In this document: one piece after another, positions 14,261 through 14,306 of the stretch | Numbering within the stretch: position 1 is the stretch's first letter | How the letters are laid out: the number at the start of each line of letters is the position of its first letter | Assembly (NCBI GenBank): GCA_964360145.1 | Contig: CAYHWW010000084.1 | Coordinates: 1-14,306, forward strand | Source: CAYHWW01 sp964360145 | Lineage (GTDB): Bacteria > Bdellovibrionota > UBA1018 > CAYHWW01 | DNA length: 14,306 bases | Direction: 5' to 3' | Program-made: the position numbers and the translations under genes | Notes under the pieces: model-generated | The model's database searches: none | Seen by the model: only the letters and a program-made list of their open reading frames with translations | Told to the model about the DNA's origin: nothing

Positions 14261-14306
14261 ATGGCCACACCACGCTCCGGATTTCTTACGCTCATCGGTT
14301 TGCCTA
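14261..14306 (+). CDS. era: GTPase Era, N-terminal fragment cut by the window end
   Basis: The last 46 bases open with ATG GCC ACA and read MATPRSGFLTLIGLP before the window ends. The pattern SGFLTLIGLP matches the start of Era, in which this strand leads into the P-loop (G-P-N-x-G-K-S-T), and era lies near rnc in many bacteria. Era is a GTPase that binds 16S rRNA and helps 30S subunit assembly. No strong ribosome site is visible and the P-loop itself is beyond the end, so another small GTPase (for example Der) remains possible. Confidence 0.6.
   Translation, partial: MATPRSGFLTLIGLP

Overview
The window is a compact, gene-dense bacterial chromosome segment of moderately high GC. It reads almost entirely as ordinary core metabolism and translation genes on the + strand, often with ATGA/GTGA start-stop overlaps. 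A lipoprotein signal, an exported nucleotidase-like protein and an exported S41 protein suggest a Gram-negative-type envelope. The phylum cannot be assigned from the sequence alone. GTG and TTG starts are common (acpS, nifS-like, mtaB, the S41 protein, the radical SAM protein). I see no rRNA, tRNA, CRISPR array, insertion sequence or phage gene, and no gene-free stretch longer than 200 bases.

Region 1 (30-3256) is a tightly overlapping set: pdxJ (vitamin B6 synthesis), acpS (holo-ACP synthase), a fused NAD(P)HX epimerase/dehydratase, and tsaE (tRNA t6A synthesis). It converges on, and overlaps by 33 bp, a minus-strand gene (3224-3988) for an unrecognised protein with an acidic, low-complexity N-terminus and a possible GAF-like C-terminus. 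Region 2 (4180-8424) starts with a divergently transcribed Rrf2-family regulator that has no cysteine at all. It is followed by a NifS/IscS cysteine desulfurase, the tRNA 2-thiouridylase MnmA and the tRNA methylthiotransferase MtaB. The first three recall the Bacillus cymR-yrvO-mnmA arrangement. MtaB modifies t6A, whose synthesis needs TsaE, so the segment carries several steps of anticodon-loop modification (U34 thiolation and t6A37 to ms2t6A37) with the sulfur donor.

Region 3 (8425-14306) follows a 164-bp intergenic gap. It encodes an exported S41-family lipoprotein that lacks the CtpA/Tsp-type lysine but has a tricorn-like motif set, and then a secreted UshA-like metallophosphoesterase with a diverged nucleotide-binding half and a CARDB-like tail. 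Next come RNase III (rnc), with a serine at one normally acidic active-site position, a short Elp3-like radical SAM protein, and the first codons of what looks like era. I found no clearly new multi-gene system. The best leads are the cysteine-free Rrf2 regulator, the substituted residues in RNase III, the non-lysine S41 protein with its partner, and the unknown minus-strand protein.
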